Assembly (NCBI GenBank): GCA_902547925.1
Contig: CACCQD010000018.1
Location: forward strand, 1 to 32,758
Direction: 5' to 3'
DNA: 32,758 nt
Source: an uncultured SAR116 cluster alpha proteobacterium
GTDB taxonomy: Bacteria > Pseudomonadota > Alphaproteobacteria > Puniceispirillales > Puniceispirillaceae
Part shown: positions 16,361-24,537 of the stretch, one piece after another
How the letters are laid out: every line of letters starts with the position of its first letter
How positions within the stretch are numbered: position 1 is the stretch's first letter
The notes under the pieces: model-generated
Database searches by the model: none
What the model was told of the DNA's origin: nothing
Seen by the model: the letters and a program-made list of their open reading frames with translations, nothing else
Translations under genes and position numbers: made by a program

Positions 16361-16389
16361 TTGACTTTTCAAACAAACGTTTGTAATTT
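16361..16389 (+). promoter_or_regulatory. Sigma70-like promoter with palindromic operator in its spacer
   Basis: TTGACT (16361-16366) and TAATTT (16384-16389) are separated by exactly 17 nt. The perfect 12-bp palindrome ACAAACGTTTGT (16373-16384) lies in that spacer and touches the -10. This is a classic repressor layout. It sits directly after the TetR gene and 32 nt before the ligase start codon, so TetR control of the ligase-thiolase-DUF35-MaoC unit is inferred. Confidence 0.65.
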
Positions 16390-16420
16390 TTTATTACTTT
16401 TTGGTGAAATTTCGCAGGGT

Positions 16421-18028
16421 ATGAGTTGCGTTTTAATGGAAACATATTCACTTCCAAGCATACATTCGGTCCTTGAATACTGGGCCGAAAAAACCCCTGA
16501 CTTGCCTTTTTTGGTTACAGGTGACGGCCAGTGTTCGATGGCTCATCTTGATAAACAATCTACAAAACTTGCTAACTCTCTTCAGGCTCTTGGTGTCAGT
16601 AGTGGCGATATGGTTGCTGTTATGATGGAAGGGTCTGCAAACTATTTGAAGGTTTGGTTTGCACTTTCAAAGATTGGAGCTGTGGAGGTGCCGATCAATA
16701 ACGCCTACAAGGGACTGCTACTCGAGCATGTGATCGAGACTACTGAATTGACAACTGTGATCCTTGATGCTGAATTTTGTGACGTTGTTGGGAACGCTTT
16801 TGCGAATTTGGGGCGCTCATGTAAACTCATTAAAAACAAAATTAATGGAGAGACGTCCCTCGCAAATCTTATTGAACAAGGACGAAGCGATAAAGTCAGC
16901 ACTAACGTGCTGGCAACCGACACGGCGTGTGTCCTATTTACATCTGGAACCACTGGGCCTTCCAAGGGTGTTTTGATGTCGCACGGCCATCAACTTTCAT
17001 TCGGCAAGTTTTTTAATGAAATTGTGGGCATGTCCGAGGACGACGTTACGTATAATTACCTTCCCTTTTTTCATATAGCCGCAAAATTTTTAACTTTAGG
17101 AACTCTGTTAGCTGGGGCACAGATGGCATTAATGCCAGTGTTCAGACTCACGAAATTTTGGGACGATGTAAACCGATTTGGAGCTACTGTATGTATTGCT
17201 GTTGGAGGGCTCTGCCATATGCTAAGGGGTTTACCGCATAAACCTGAGGACAGCCAAAACACCCTTCGATTAATTTATGCAGTGCCAAGGCCAAGCGAAT
17301 TTCTTAATGATTTTCAGAAGCGCTTTGGATTAACCGTTGCTGAGGGCTATGGATCTACCGAGACTAATCTAGTGGTTTATAGTAATGGAAATGATGCCCC
17401 CGAAGGTTCCTGTGGCAGGGCCAGTAAGTACTTTGACGTAAGAATAATGAATGAATTAGGGGAGGAAGTCAAAACGGGAGCTTCGGGTGAAATTTGCGTT
17501 AGGCCCAATTATCCAAATACCATCATGAAAGGATACGTCAAAATGCCTCACGAGACTTTGGATACATGCCGAGGCTTGTGGCTCCATACTGGTGATAGAG
17601 GGTACGTTGACCGAAATGGTTACTTCTTTTTTCAGGATCGCATGAAAGATGCAATGAGAAGAAGGGGTGAAAACATCTCCTCTTTTGAGGTTGAAAGGAT
17701 GATAAACGAGCATCCAGACATTGCTGAAAGCGCTGTCGTCGCGGTCTCTTCCGATTTAGATGAGGACGATGTCCTCGCCGTAGTAGTTCCAAGACAAGAA
17801 AAGCAGTTAAACCCAAGAGAGCTGATATACTATTTTTCAGAGAACATGCCCTACTTTATGGTCCCACGTTATCTAAGATTTAGCGCATCTTTACCAAGAA
17901 CACCCACACAAAAAGTTCGAAAAATAGAACTCAGGGAAGAAGGAATCACTCAGGACACTTGGGATAGTGTTGAGGCAGGTTTAAGGGTTACACGGCATGG
18001 AATTTTAGCTGAAAATGAGCATGAATGA
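16421..18028 (+). CDS. Acyl-CoA ligase (AMP-forming; CaiC-like)
   Basis: The product (about 535 residues) belongs to the ANL superfamily. LFTSGTTGPSKGVLMSHGH (about residues 171-189) is the phosphate-binding loop, YNYLPFFHIAAK the substrate-pocket segment, VAEGYGSTETNL the A5 motif, WLHTGDRGYVDRNGYFFFQD the A7 aspartate block, RMKDAMRRRGENISSFEVE the A8 hinge, and RTPTQKVRK (about residue 497) carries the catalytic Lys. It activates a carboxylic acid to its CoA thioester with ATP. The overall look is that of carnitine/crotonobetaine-CoA ligase-like enzymes, but the substrate is not readable. ATG 16421 or ATG 16436 is the start; neither has a strong ribosome site. The frame extends upstream to 16361, but that includes the promoter. 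It heads a four-gene plus-strand unit. Confidence 0.88.
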   Translation: MSCVLMETYSLPSIHSVLEYWAEKTPDLPFLVTGDGQCSMAHLDKQSTKLANSLQALGVSSGDMVAVMMEGSANYLKVWFALSKIGAVEVPINNAYKGLLLEHVIETTELTTVILDAEFCDVVGNAFANLGRSCKLIKNKINGETSLANLIEQGRSDKVSTNVLATDTACVLFTSGTTGPSKGVLMSHGHQLSFGKFFNEIVGMSEDDVTYNYLPFFHIAAKFLTLGTLLAGAQMALMPVFRLTKFWDDVNRFGATVCIAVGGLCHMLRGLPHKPEDSQNTLRLIYAVPRPSEFLNDFQKRFGLTVAEGYGSTETNLVVYSNGNDAPEGSCGRASKYFDVRIMNELGEEVKTGASGEICVRPNYPNTIMKGYVKMPHETLDTCRGLWLHTGDRGYVDRNGYFFFQDRMKDAMRRRGENISSFEVERMINEHPDIAESAVVAVSSDLDEDDVLAVVVPRQEKQLNPRELIYYFSENMPYFMVPRYLRFSASLPRTPTQKVRKIELREEGITQDTWDSVEAGLRVTRHGILAENEHE

Positions 18029-18133
18029 CGCCTGTTTATAATACCCCTAAACCGCTAATTATGAATCAGACCAGTGGGCCCTGACACATTCTCTCTCTTA
18101 ATTTCCACCATTTTTAAACAAGGAGTTACCCCG

Positions 18134-19291
18134 ATGAACGAAGTTGTGATTTCTGGAGTTGGGTCAACAAAGTTTGGCAAACACGATGGCGTAACAGCAA
18201 TTGAGTTAGCCACAGATGCCTCTTTGCAGGCAATAGTTGAGTCAGAATTGGATATGAACAAGATCGGCGCAATCTACCTCGGCAATTTTGTTTCGGGCTT
18301 TCTCACGGGGCAAGAGGTATTGGCTGGCCTTTTGGCCGATAAGCTTGGCATCAGTGGCGTGCCGGCAACAAAAGTGGAGGGCGCTTGCGCGTCTGGCGGC
18401 ATTGCTTTCAAGCATGCCTGTATGGCTGTTTTATCTGGTCAATGTGAAGCAGCTTTAGCGGTTGGTGTTGAGAAAATGACTCACGCCAAGACGTCAAAAG
18501 TTACACAAGCGCTCAATTGTGCATTAGATCATGAAGCTGATGCAGCCAGTGGATTAACTTATCCCGGACTTTTTGCCCTAGTATGGCAAGCGCATGCTAG
18601 CCTTTACGGCACCTCACGAAAGGACGTTTCTGAGGTTATAAAAAAGAATAGATCTAACGGACTGAAAAATCCTTTAGCTAGCATGGGCAAAATTGTTACT
18701 GCTGAGGATATTGAGGCTTCCCCAATGATAGCCGACCCACTTCGCCTTTACGACTGTTGTCCAATTAGTGACGGATCTGCGGCAGTTGTCGTAACCAGAG
18801 CAGATTTCGCACAAAACAATAAAATAGCACCGACAAAAATTAAGGCATCGGTTCAGGTGTCAGGTCGGGCAAAACTGGCTGCCCACACAAATTTATGCGG
18901 CTTTGAAACGACTGAAAACGCAGCCAAACAAGCATTTGAAAACGCAGGTGTAAAACCCGCTGATATTGATGTAGTCGAGTTGCATGATTGTTTTTCAATT
19001 GCAGAGATTGTGGACTCTGAAGACATGGGATTCATGTCTAAAGGTCACGGAGGAGGTTGGGTTAGCGAAGGACGAACACAAATTAATGGTGACCTGCCAA
19101 TAAACCCGAGCGGTGGGCTTGAAGCAAAAGGGCACCCTGTAGGTGCAACTGGACTTGGACAGATATATGAAGTGGTTCATCAACTCCGTGGCACTCACCC
19201 AAATCAGGTAAAAAATGCGAGGATAGGAATGACCCATAATTTGGGTGGCACTGGGGTTTCATGCACCGTAAATATCCTAGCCGCAGAGTAG
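18134..19291 (+). CDS. SCP2-type thiolase (acetyl-CoA acyltransferase family)
   Basis: The 385-residue product from ATG 18134 (AAGGAG 8 nt upstream) is a thiolase of the non-specific lipid-transfer type. EGACASGG holds the nucleophilic Cys (C85), VELHDCFSIAEI the active-site His (H284), and GGLEAKGHPVGATG the C-terminal His (H334) and glycine loop; GIGMTHNLGGTG-type glycines follow. These residues fit a working thiolase, which cleaves a 3-ketoacyl-CoA with CoA. The next gene encodes a DUF35 protein, a frequent partner of SCP2-type thiolases, thiolase-like aldolases and archaeal acetoacetyl-CoA thiolase complexes, so the two probably form a complex. Confidence 0.88.
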   Translation: MNEVVISGVGSTKFGKHDGVTAIELATDASLQAIVESELDMNKIGAIYLGNFVSGFLTGQEVLAGLLADKLGISGVPATKVEGACASGGIAFKHACMAVLSGQCEAALAVGVEKMTHAKTSKVTQALNCALDHEADAASGLTYPGLFALVWQAHASLYGTSRKDVSEVIKKNRSNGLKNPLASMGKIVTAEDIEASPMIADPLRLYDCCPISDGSAAVVVTRADFAQNNKIAPTKIKASVQVSGRAKLAAHTNLCGFETTENAAKQAFENAGVKPADIDVVELHDCFSIAEIVDSEDMGFMSKGHGGGWVSEGRTQINGDLPINPSGGLEAKGHPVGATGLGQIYEVVHQLRGTHPNQVKNARIGMTHNLGGTGVSCTVNILAAE

Positions 19292-19296
19292 TGGTC

Positions 19297-19644
19297 ATGA
19301 CAGAACAAGAGAATCAACCAGCATCGATTCCCATGTGGGTATGCGGCGACTGCGGTAATACTGAACCGACAAAAACCATCATCTGTCCGATATGTAACTC
19401 GCAGAACATAGATATAAAGCAATCTAAGGGTTATGGAAAAATTGTTGCTTCTACGATCATTCGGCGCCCATCTGCTGATTCACTATTTGACGAGGCATTT
19501 TGCCTATGTGTTGTAAGAATGGATGAGCAGGTTCTAATTTCTGGACATTATTATGAGTGTCGTTTGATCGAAGCTGGAACAAGTGTGCGGGTTTTAGGGA
19601 ATAAGCACCAGGTCCCAATTTTTACAGACACTCTTGCAAATTAG
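19297..19644 (+). CDS. DUF35 Zn-ribbon/OB-fold acyl-CoA-binding protein
   Basis: The 115-residue product begins with a rubredoxin-like zinc ribbon, CGDC (C16, C19) and CPIC (C30, C33), and continues with an OB-fold (GYGKIVASTIIRR, EAFCLCVVRMDEQVLISGHY, and LIEAGTSVRVLGN). In known systems (archaeal thiolase-HMG-CoA synthase complex, steroid side-chain ChsH2-DUF35 with the Ltp2 aldolase) such proteins bridge a thiolase-fold enzyme to its neighbour and hold the CoA intermediate. ATG 19297 is used; an open frame reaches back to 19261 overlapping the thiolase end. It sits between thiolase and MaoC genes, as in the steroid-type module. Confidence 0.85.
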   Translation: MTEQENQPASIPMWVCGDCGNTEPTKTIICPICNSQNIDIKQSKGYGKIVASTIIRRPSADSLFDEAFCLCVVRMDEQVLISGHYYECRLIEAGTSVRVLGNKHQVPIFTDTLAN

Positions 19645-19650
19645 CCTCAT

Positions 19651-20115
19651 ATGGCGGACTTTTCAAAGAGCCGTACAATTGACGAGTTTCAAGTTGGTGA
19701 GCGATTTAAAACTGCTTCATTTACTTTAGATGAGGCTTCGCTTCTCTCATTTTCTCAGATGTATGATCCCCAGCCTTTGCATACTGATAAGCAGTACGCT
19801 GCGACAGGCCCGTTTGGAGAACTAATCGCGAGCGGCATTCAGACATTAGCAATTTCCATTCGTTTGTTTGTTGACCTGGGGTTGTTCAATGGTACTTGTC
19901 TCGCAGGCCCTGCAATTGATGACATCCTTTTTTATGAGCCGGTAAAAATTGGAGACACGTTATATTGCCAAGTGACAGTCATAGAAGCTAGACGGTCTAA
20001 AAAAGATTCAAAAAGAGGTGTTTTGAGAACTCATTATCAAGTTTTTAACCAACACAAGGTTGAGGTTTTAAGCCACAAAGTAACCACCATTATTTCTGCA
20101 AATACTGATAAATAA
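19651..20115 (+). CDS. MaoC-like hot-dog enoyl-CoA hydratase
   Basis: The 154-residue protein is a single hot-dog domain. The hydratase motif YDPQPLHTD provides the catalytic Asp (D39) and His (H44) at the standard five-residue spacing, followed by FGELIASGIQTLAI, the loop that lines the acyl-CoA pocket. Such enzymes hydrate trans-2-enoyl-CoA to the (R)-3-hydroxyacyl-CoA. It starts 6 nt after the DUF35 stop, so translation is coupled or close to it. It ends the plus-strand unit and converges on the lipoyl-protein gene. Confidence 0.87.
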   Translation: MADFSKSRTIDEFQVGERFKTASFTLDEASLLSFSQMYDPQPLHTDKQYAATGPFGELIASGIQTLAISIRLFVDLGLFNGTCLAGPAIDDILFYEPVKIGDTLYCQVTVIEARRSKKDSKRGVLRTHYQVFNQHKVEVLSHKVTTIISANTDK

Positions 20116-20158
20116 GCTGAACAGATAATCAAACTAGCATCAATTGCGACGCGACTTT

Positions 20159-20395
20159 TCAGCGTTCTATTACACCTATGATTTCACCAACAGCGACTGT
20201 CTGGCCCGCTTGGCAGAGGGTTTCGACAAGCGTGCCATCTGTGGGCGCAGGTATCTCAAAGGTGGTTTTGTCAGACTCAACAACAGCGATAATTTCGCCA
20301 AGCTCTAAAATGCTTCCACATTCTTTGGCCCATTCCGTGAAAACCACGTCCTCAACCGTGAGACCAACTTTTGGAATTTTGATACTAACTTTCAT
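20159..20395 (-). CDS. Free-standing lipoyl (biotinyl/lipoyl-attachment) domain protein
   Basis: The complete 78-residue product is one lipoyl domain and nothing else. VESDKTTFEIPAPTDG holds the attachment Lys (K43) in the DK-T/A hairpin turn, with the paired glycines AGQTVAVGEIIGVIER on the far strand. DKT is the lipoyl-type context (E2 proteins), as biotin carriers have MKM. No peripheral-subunit-binding or acyltransferase (HxxxDG) region follows; the frame stops after the domain. It is the last gene of a minus-strand run with E1 alpha and E1 beta, so it is most likely the swinging-arm substrate of that E1, made as an independent carrier, as GcvH is for glycine decarboxylase. Confidence 0.87.
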   Translation of the reverse strand: MKVSIKIPKVGLTVEDVVFTEWAKECGSILELGEIIAVVESDKTTFEIPAPTDGTLVETLCQAGQTVAVGEIIGVIER

Positions 20396-20405
20396 TGATA
20401 ATATC

Positions 20406-21188
20406 CTAACTACCGTTAAATTCTGGTTTCCTTTTCTCTAAAAAGGCTCGCATACCCTCTTTTTGGTCGTTGGTCCAAAACAGTCGCAAAAATTCATTCA
20501 GTTCATGATCAATTGCCACTTCAATATTTGATTCAGAAACAAAATTAACGCACGATTTTGCCGCTGCTAGCGCCAGAGGTGGTTTTGAAGTCAGTTCTGC
20601 TGCAAGACATCTCACTGTTGAGATAAGCTCAGTGGCGGAAACACACTGGTTAGCCAAACCGAACCTAACGGCTTCCTCTCCAGAAATTTGTTTGCCGAGC
20701 ATCAAGATTTCTTTTGCTTTAAGCCGCCCAACCCACCTCGTTAATCTTACTGCCGCTCCTGCACCAGGGATGACACCAATATTTATTTCGGCTAGGCCAA
20801 ACTTTGCTGTCTCGCTTGCAATCACAAAATCACAAGCAAGAGACATTTCAGTGCCACCTCCCATTGCAAATCCATTTACCGCAGCGATCACGGGCTTTGG
20901 GACTTTCTCGAGTGTGGAAAATAACTTTATCCAGCGCCGATTATAAGGATCCATTTCGCTTCCGCTGAATTCTTTGATCTCATTTATGTCAGCTCCTGCA
21001 GTAAATGCCTTTTCACCTGATCCAAGCAATACAATTGCTCTCACGGCATCATCAGTTGAAGCCTTCTCCAAAGCTTCAATCATTTCATTCACGCAAGCTA
21101 AGTTCATAGCATTATGGACTTTAGGGCGCGTTATTTTCAACCAAAGAACATTATCAGTGATTTGGCTCTCGATAGTGTCTGCCTGCAT
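20406..21188 (-). CDS. Enoyl-CoA hydratase/isomerase (crotonase family)
   Basis: The 260-residue product from ATG 21188 (GGAAGAG about 10 nt upstream) has the crotonase oxyanion-hole segments AFTAGADINEI and GFAMGGGTEMSLACDF. Both hydratase glutamates appear to be kept, in GGTEMSLACD and LAEINIGVIPGAGA, so true (S)-specific enoyl-CoA hydratase activity is plausible. It lies between the E1 beta gene (27 nt) and the lipoyl gene (10 nt), clearly in one operon. A TTG 21209 start is possible but less likely. Confidence 0.88.
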   Translation of the reverse strand: MQADTIESQITDNVLWLKITRPKVHNAMNLACVNEMIEALEKASTDDAVRAIVLLGSGEKAFTAGADINEIKEFSGSEMDPYNRRWIKLFSTLEKVPKPVIAAVNGFAMGGGTEMSLACDFVIASETAKFGLAEINIGVIPGAGAAVRLTRWVGRLKAKEILMLGKQISGEEAVRFGLANQCVSATELISTVRCLAAELTSKPPLALAAAKSCVNFVSESNIEVAIDHELNEFLRLFWTNDQKEGMRAFLEKRKPEFNGS

Positions 21189-21215
21189 GATATTTTTTAC
21201 TCTTCCCAAATCATT

Positions 21216-22205
21216 CTATGAATGTCGATTCAACATTGAACTAACTGATCTAAAAATACTCTCACCTGAAGGAAGATATTCTCTCTCTAAATTTGGAGCA
21301 AAAGGGCTCGGCGCGAATGGTGGCGTAATACGGATCGGTGGTAATTTGAAAATTGACGTGTCTTCCTCAACAAGACTAGCAATAATCTCAGCACCAGGAC
21401 CACATGGCAGGTGCGCTTCATGGACTACTGCTAAGCGCCCTGTTTTTTTAACTGAAGTTTTTATTGTGGCGATGTCATAGGGATTAGCGCAGCAACCATT
21501 GACCACTTCCGCATTGCACCCAATCTCTGCTAATTTTGACCGAGCTTCGATCGCCGCAGTGACCATCGCTCCAAAGGCTACTAAAGTCACATCATCCCCG
21601 TGGTCCGTGACGTATGCGCTCTCAAGATCAATGTCAAAATTGTTTTTATCGGTGTCAACTTCACCTGATGATCCTATGAGCTTCTTGCTCAAAAGAACAA
21701 TAACAGGGTTATCATCTCTCACCGCCGCCTTGGTCATAGAAAAAACGTCGGCAGGAGTTGCAGGAAGGACGACTTTAAGACCGGGCACCTGAGAGAACCA
21801 TGATACGAAACTTTGGCTGTGCTGTGGCCCTGCATTTAGACCTCCACCTCCAAACGTGTACACTACCATTGGAACCGTTACTTGTCCGCCAAGCATAAAA
21901 CGAAGTTTAGCAGCTTGGTTAACTAGAGGGTCCATACAAGCTGTAAGAAAATCCTCAAAGCCGACCTCAACTATTGGTCGAAGGCCTGTCATTGCTGCTC
22001 CTACCGCGGCTGAAACAAACCCGTTTTCAGCTATTGGGGTGTCGCGCACCCGGCATGATCCGAATTGCTTGTAAAGACCTCTTGTCTGGCTAAAAATACC
22101 TCCAGACTCTCCAACATCCTCACCAAAAAGTACAACATTTTCATCACGTTCCATCTCGCTTTGGATAGCATTTTGTAATGCCTGAAAATACTTTATCCTT
22201 GCCAT
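21216..22205 (-). CDS. 2-oxoacid dehydrogenase E1 component, beta subunit
   Basis: The 329-residue product is the E1 beta (transketolase pyrimidine + C-terminal) chain: FGEDVGESGGIFSQTRGLYK (the conserved thiamin-activating Glu lies in GEDV), IAENGFVSAAVGAAMTGLRP, EVGFEDFLTACMDPLVNQAA, GGLNAGPQHSQSF, and VVHEAHLPCGPGAEI in the C-terminal domain. With E1 alpha it decarboxylates a 2-oxoacid and passes the acyl group to lipoyl. It is close to the acetoin/branched-chain/pyruvate E1 group; the substrate is not readable. It is separated from E1 alpha by 9 nt and clearly co-transcribed. Confidence 0.9.
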   Translation of the reverse strand: MARIKYFQALQNAIQSEMERDENVVLFGEDVGESGGIFSQTRGLYKQFGSCRVRDTPIAENGFVSAAVGAAMTGLRPIVEVGFEDFLTACMDPLVNQAAKLRFMLGGQVTVPMVVYTFGGGGLNAGPQHSQSFVSWFSQVPGLKVVLPATPADVFSMTKAAVRDDNPVIVLLSKKLIGSSGEVDTDKNNFDIDLESAYVTDHGDDVTLVAFGAMVTAAIEARSKLAEIGCNAEVVNGCCANPYDIATIKTSVKKTGRLAVVHEAHLPCGPGAEIIASLVEEDTSIFKLPPIRITPPFAPSPFAPNLEREYLPSGESIFRSVSSMLNRHS

Positions 22206-22214
22206 TTGAACGTC

Positions 22215-23189
22215 CTAAGGTGCGTAAACATCGTTGAAGATATTTTTGGATGGTGACAAAGAGCTCTTTTCAGCAAAAATCACAGCGTCCTTAATTATTT
22301 TCTCAGTACGAGCGTACGTTTTTCTTATGTCCGACGCTGAGATTCCGTAATCCGCTGAATAATTTTTCTCGAAAAAAGCAACAGGATCAAAGCTCTGGGG
22401 ATTTTCTAATTCCGCAGCAGATTTGTATTTCTGTGGGTCGCCCTCGTAATGCCCGCCCCAACGCATCGTCTTGGCTTCTACCAAGGTAGGGCCTTTTCCA
22501 TTTCTTGCTCGCACTACCGCTTTTTCTGTTTCCCGATAGACCTCTATAACATCCTCTCCATTAACGGTTACGCCCGGAAAACCATAGGAGGCTGCTCTTT
22601 GTGAAATTTTATCTATGGGACAATGCGTCTCGTACGGTGATAGCTCCGCATATCTATTTGCCTCGCAAAAAAACACAACCGGCAACGACCATAAAGCCGC
22701 CATATTCATCGCTTCGTGCACCACGCCCGCTCCTGAAGCGCCTTCTCCAAAAAAAGCTAAGGCTACAGAACTATTACCTTTGACTTGCGCTGTCAGTGCA
22801 GCGCCTACTGCAAGAGGAAGAGACTGCCCTACAATTCCATTTGCTCCCAATACACCTACCGACGGATCTGCAATATGCATTGACCCACCCCGTCCCTTAC
22901 AGTAGCCATCTGACTTTCCAAAAAGTTCTGCCATCATCAGCTTTGGGTCGGCACCTTTTGCAAGGCAATGCCCATGTCCACGATGGGTACTAGTGATGTA
23001 GTCCTCTTTTTTTAAAGCAAGACAAGCTCCTACAGCGCAAGCCTCCTGCCCCAATGATAGGTGAATAAATCCCGGCATATTGCCATCACGATACTGTTTG
23101 GCTGCAGCAGTTTCAAAACCTCTGATCAACAACATATTATGATAAAGCTTTTTAGCTAAAATGGAGTTGTCGTCAATGTCGGGGCACAT
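22215..23189 (-). CDS. 2-oxoacid dehydrogenase E1 component, alpha subunit
   Basis: The 324-residue product has GFIHLSLGQEACAVGACLAL, STHRGHGHCLAKG, KGRGGSMHIADPSVGVLGAN and the thiamin-diphosphate region FFGEGASGAGVVHEAMNMAA ending CEANRYA. The usual motif is GDG...NN; here it is GEG...AN, so one metal ligand position is Glu and the first Asn is Ala. The rest of the E1 alpha fold is intact. It resembles AcoA-type E1 (acetoin dehydrogenase) as much as pyruvate or branched-chain E1. It sits directly after the acyl-CoA dehydrogenase gene (15 nt). Confidence 0.88.
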   Translation of the reverse strand: MCPDIDDNSILAKKLYHNMLLIRGFETAAAKQYRDGNMPGFIHLSLGQEACAVGACLALKKEDYITSTHRGHGHCLAKGADPKLMMAELFGKSDGYCKGRGGSMHIADPSVGVLGANGIVGQSLPLAVGAALTAQVKGNSSVALAFFGEGASGAGVVHEAMNMAALWSLPVVFFCEANRYAELSPYETHCPIDKISQRAASYGFPGVTVNGEDVIEVYRETEKAVVRARNGKGPTLVEAKTMRWGGHYEGDPQKYKSAAELENPQSFDPVAFFEKNYSADYGISASDIRKTYARTEKIIKDAVIFAEKSSLSPSKNIFNDVYAP

Positions 23190-23204
23190 CTCTCAAATCA
23201 CCCT

Positions 23205-24386
23205 TTAGCACCCTAAATGTTTTGCAATTAGCAAGCGCTGGATCTCATTTGTGCCCTCACCTATTTCAAGCATCTTACTTTCCCGGAAATACCTATTAAC
23301 TTTGTAGTCTTCCATGAAGCCATAACCCCCATGGATTTGAAATGCATCAAGGGTCGCTTTAGTTGCCATTTCAGTGCCAAAAGTCTTAACCATAGCAGCC
23401 TCGGCTTGACAGTCTTTTCCCTCATTAAAAAGCCGGGCTGCATGTAGGGTGAAGCTTCTTACAGCTTCAGCATGTATTGCCATATCCGCAATTTTGGCTT
23501 GCACTAATTGGAAGGAAGAGATGCTCTTACCAAATTGTCTGCGTTGCTTGGCGTATTCCAGTGACTCATCAAGACAAGCTTGTATAAGCCCAGCACCAAG
23601 TGCACCAAAAACTATCCGACCAAGATTGAGCCCTGAAAGAGCTTGTTTCAGTCCCGCTCCTTCAACGCCCAACAAATTAGCTTCGGGGATAGTCGCATTT
23701 TCAAAAACCAATTCTCGGTTATCCATTCCGTGCCATGCCATCTTTTTGAATGACTGACCAAGTTTGAAGCCAGGGGTATTTCTAGGAACAATAAACGAGG
23801 ATAAAATTGGCCTGCCATCGGCCTTTTTATCAGTTGCTGCCATCAAAATTAGTCCGTCACTTATTTCTGTTCCAGCGTTGGAAATAAAAATTTTATTTCC
23901 ATTGATTTTCCAATGTCCATTTTCTAATACAGCTCGTGTTTGGACACCGCCAGCGTCAGATCCTGCGTTTGGCTCAGTTAAACCAAAAGCTCCAAGAATT
24001 TCGCCAGTCGCAAACTTTCTCAGCCAAGTGTCTTTTTGATCATCATTCCCAAGTAAGTTGTACATATTTCCAACAAGAACATGTACTTGCCAAATTAAAG
24101 CGAAAGTCTGAGAGACTCTAGCCACCTCTTCCATCGCTACAATATAAGAAAAAGGGTCGAGTTCTACTCCGCCGTATTCCTCGGGAACAAGGATGCCCGC
24201 CATACCGAGATCACTCCACTTTTGCCAACAATCATAGGGGAAATCATGGCTTTCATCCATTTTTTCTTGTGCTTTGCTGATCTCTTTTTCTGCAAAGGCA
24301 CGAACCATTCTTTGCAATTCAATTGTCTCAGACTCGAAGCTCCGCCCGTTGGCTGAGTAACTTATAAGACGATCGTTTGAGTCCAT
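23205..24386 (-). CDS. Acyl-CoA dehydrogenase
   Basis: The 393-residue product has the normal length and order: FGLTEPNAGSDAGG (substrate loop), WKINGNKIFISNAGTEISD, FKKMAWHGMDNRELVFEN, YAKQRRQFGKSISSFQLVQA, DAFQIHGGYGFMEDYKVNRY and FRESKMLEIGEGTNEIQRLL. The Glu of GEG (E377) is where short- and medium-chain enzymes place the catalytic base. It introduces the trans-2 double bond and passes electrons to ETF. Members with this pattern include butyryl-, isovaleryl- and 2-methylacyl-CoA enzymes, and I cannot tell which. The gene precedes E1 alpha by 15 nt and follows the SDR gene after 151 nt on the same strand. Confidence 0.9.
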   Translation of the reverse strand: MDSNDRLISYSANGRSFESETIELQRMVRAFAEKEISKAQEKMDESHDFPYDCWQKWSDLGMAGILVPEEYGGVELDPFSYIVAMEEVARVSQTFALIWQVHVLVGNMYNLLGNDDQKDTWLRKFATGEILGAFGLTEPNAGSDAGGVQTRAVLENGHWKINGNKIFISNAGTEISDGLILMAATDKKADGRPILSSFIVPRNTPGFKLGQSFKKMAWHGMDNRELVFENATIPEANLLGVEGAGLKQALSGLNLGRIVFGALGAGLIQACLDESLEYAKQRRQFGKSISSFQLVQAKIADMAIHAEAVRSFTLHAARLFNEGKDCQAEAAMVKTFGTEMATKATLDAFQIHGGYGFMEDYKVNRYFRESKMLEIGEGTNEIQRLLIAKHLGC

Positions 24387-24537
24387 ACCAGGCTCCCGAA
24401 AGCAATTGGCTAATTAATTTGTGGCGACAGAAGGTTCTTCAACTGTAAATAACAAACACTGATACCTCGTTTTAGTAAGGCTCAGAAACTTATTAGGACA
24501 TTGTTTTTGTTATAAAATATAAAGATAATTCCAGCAA

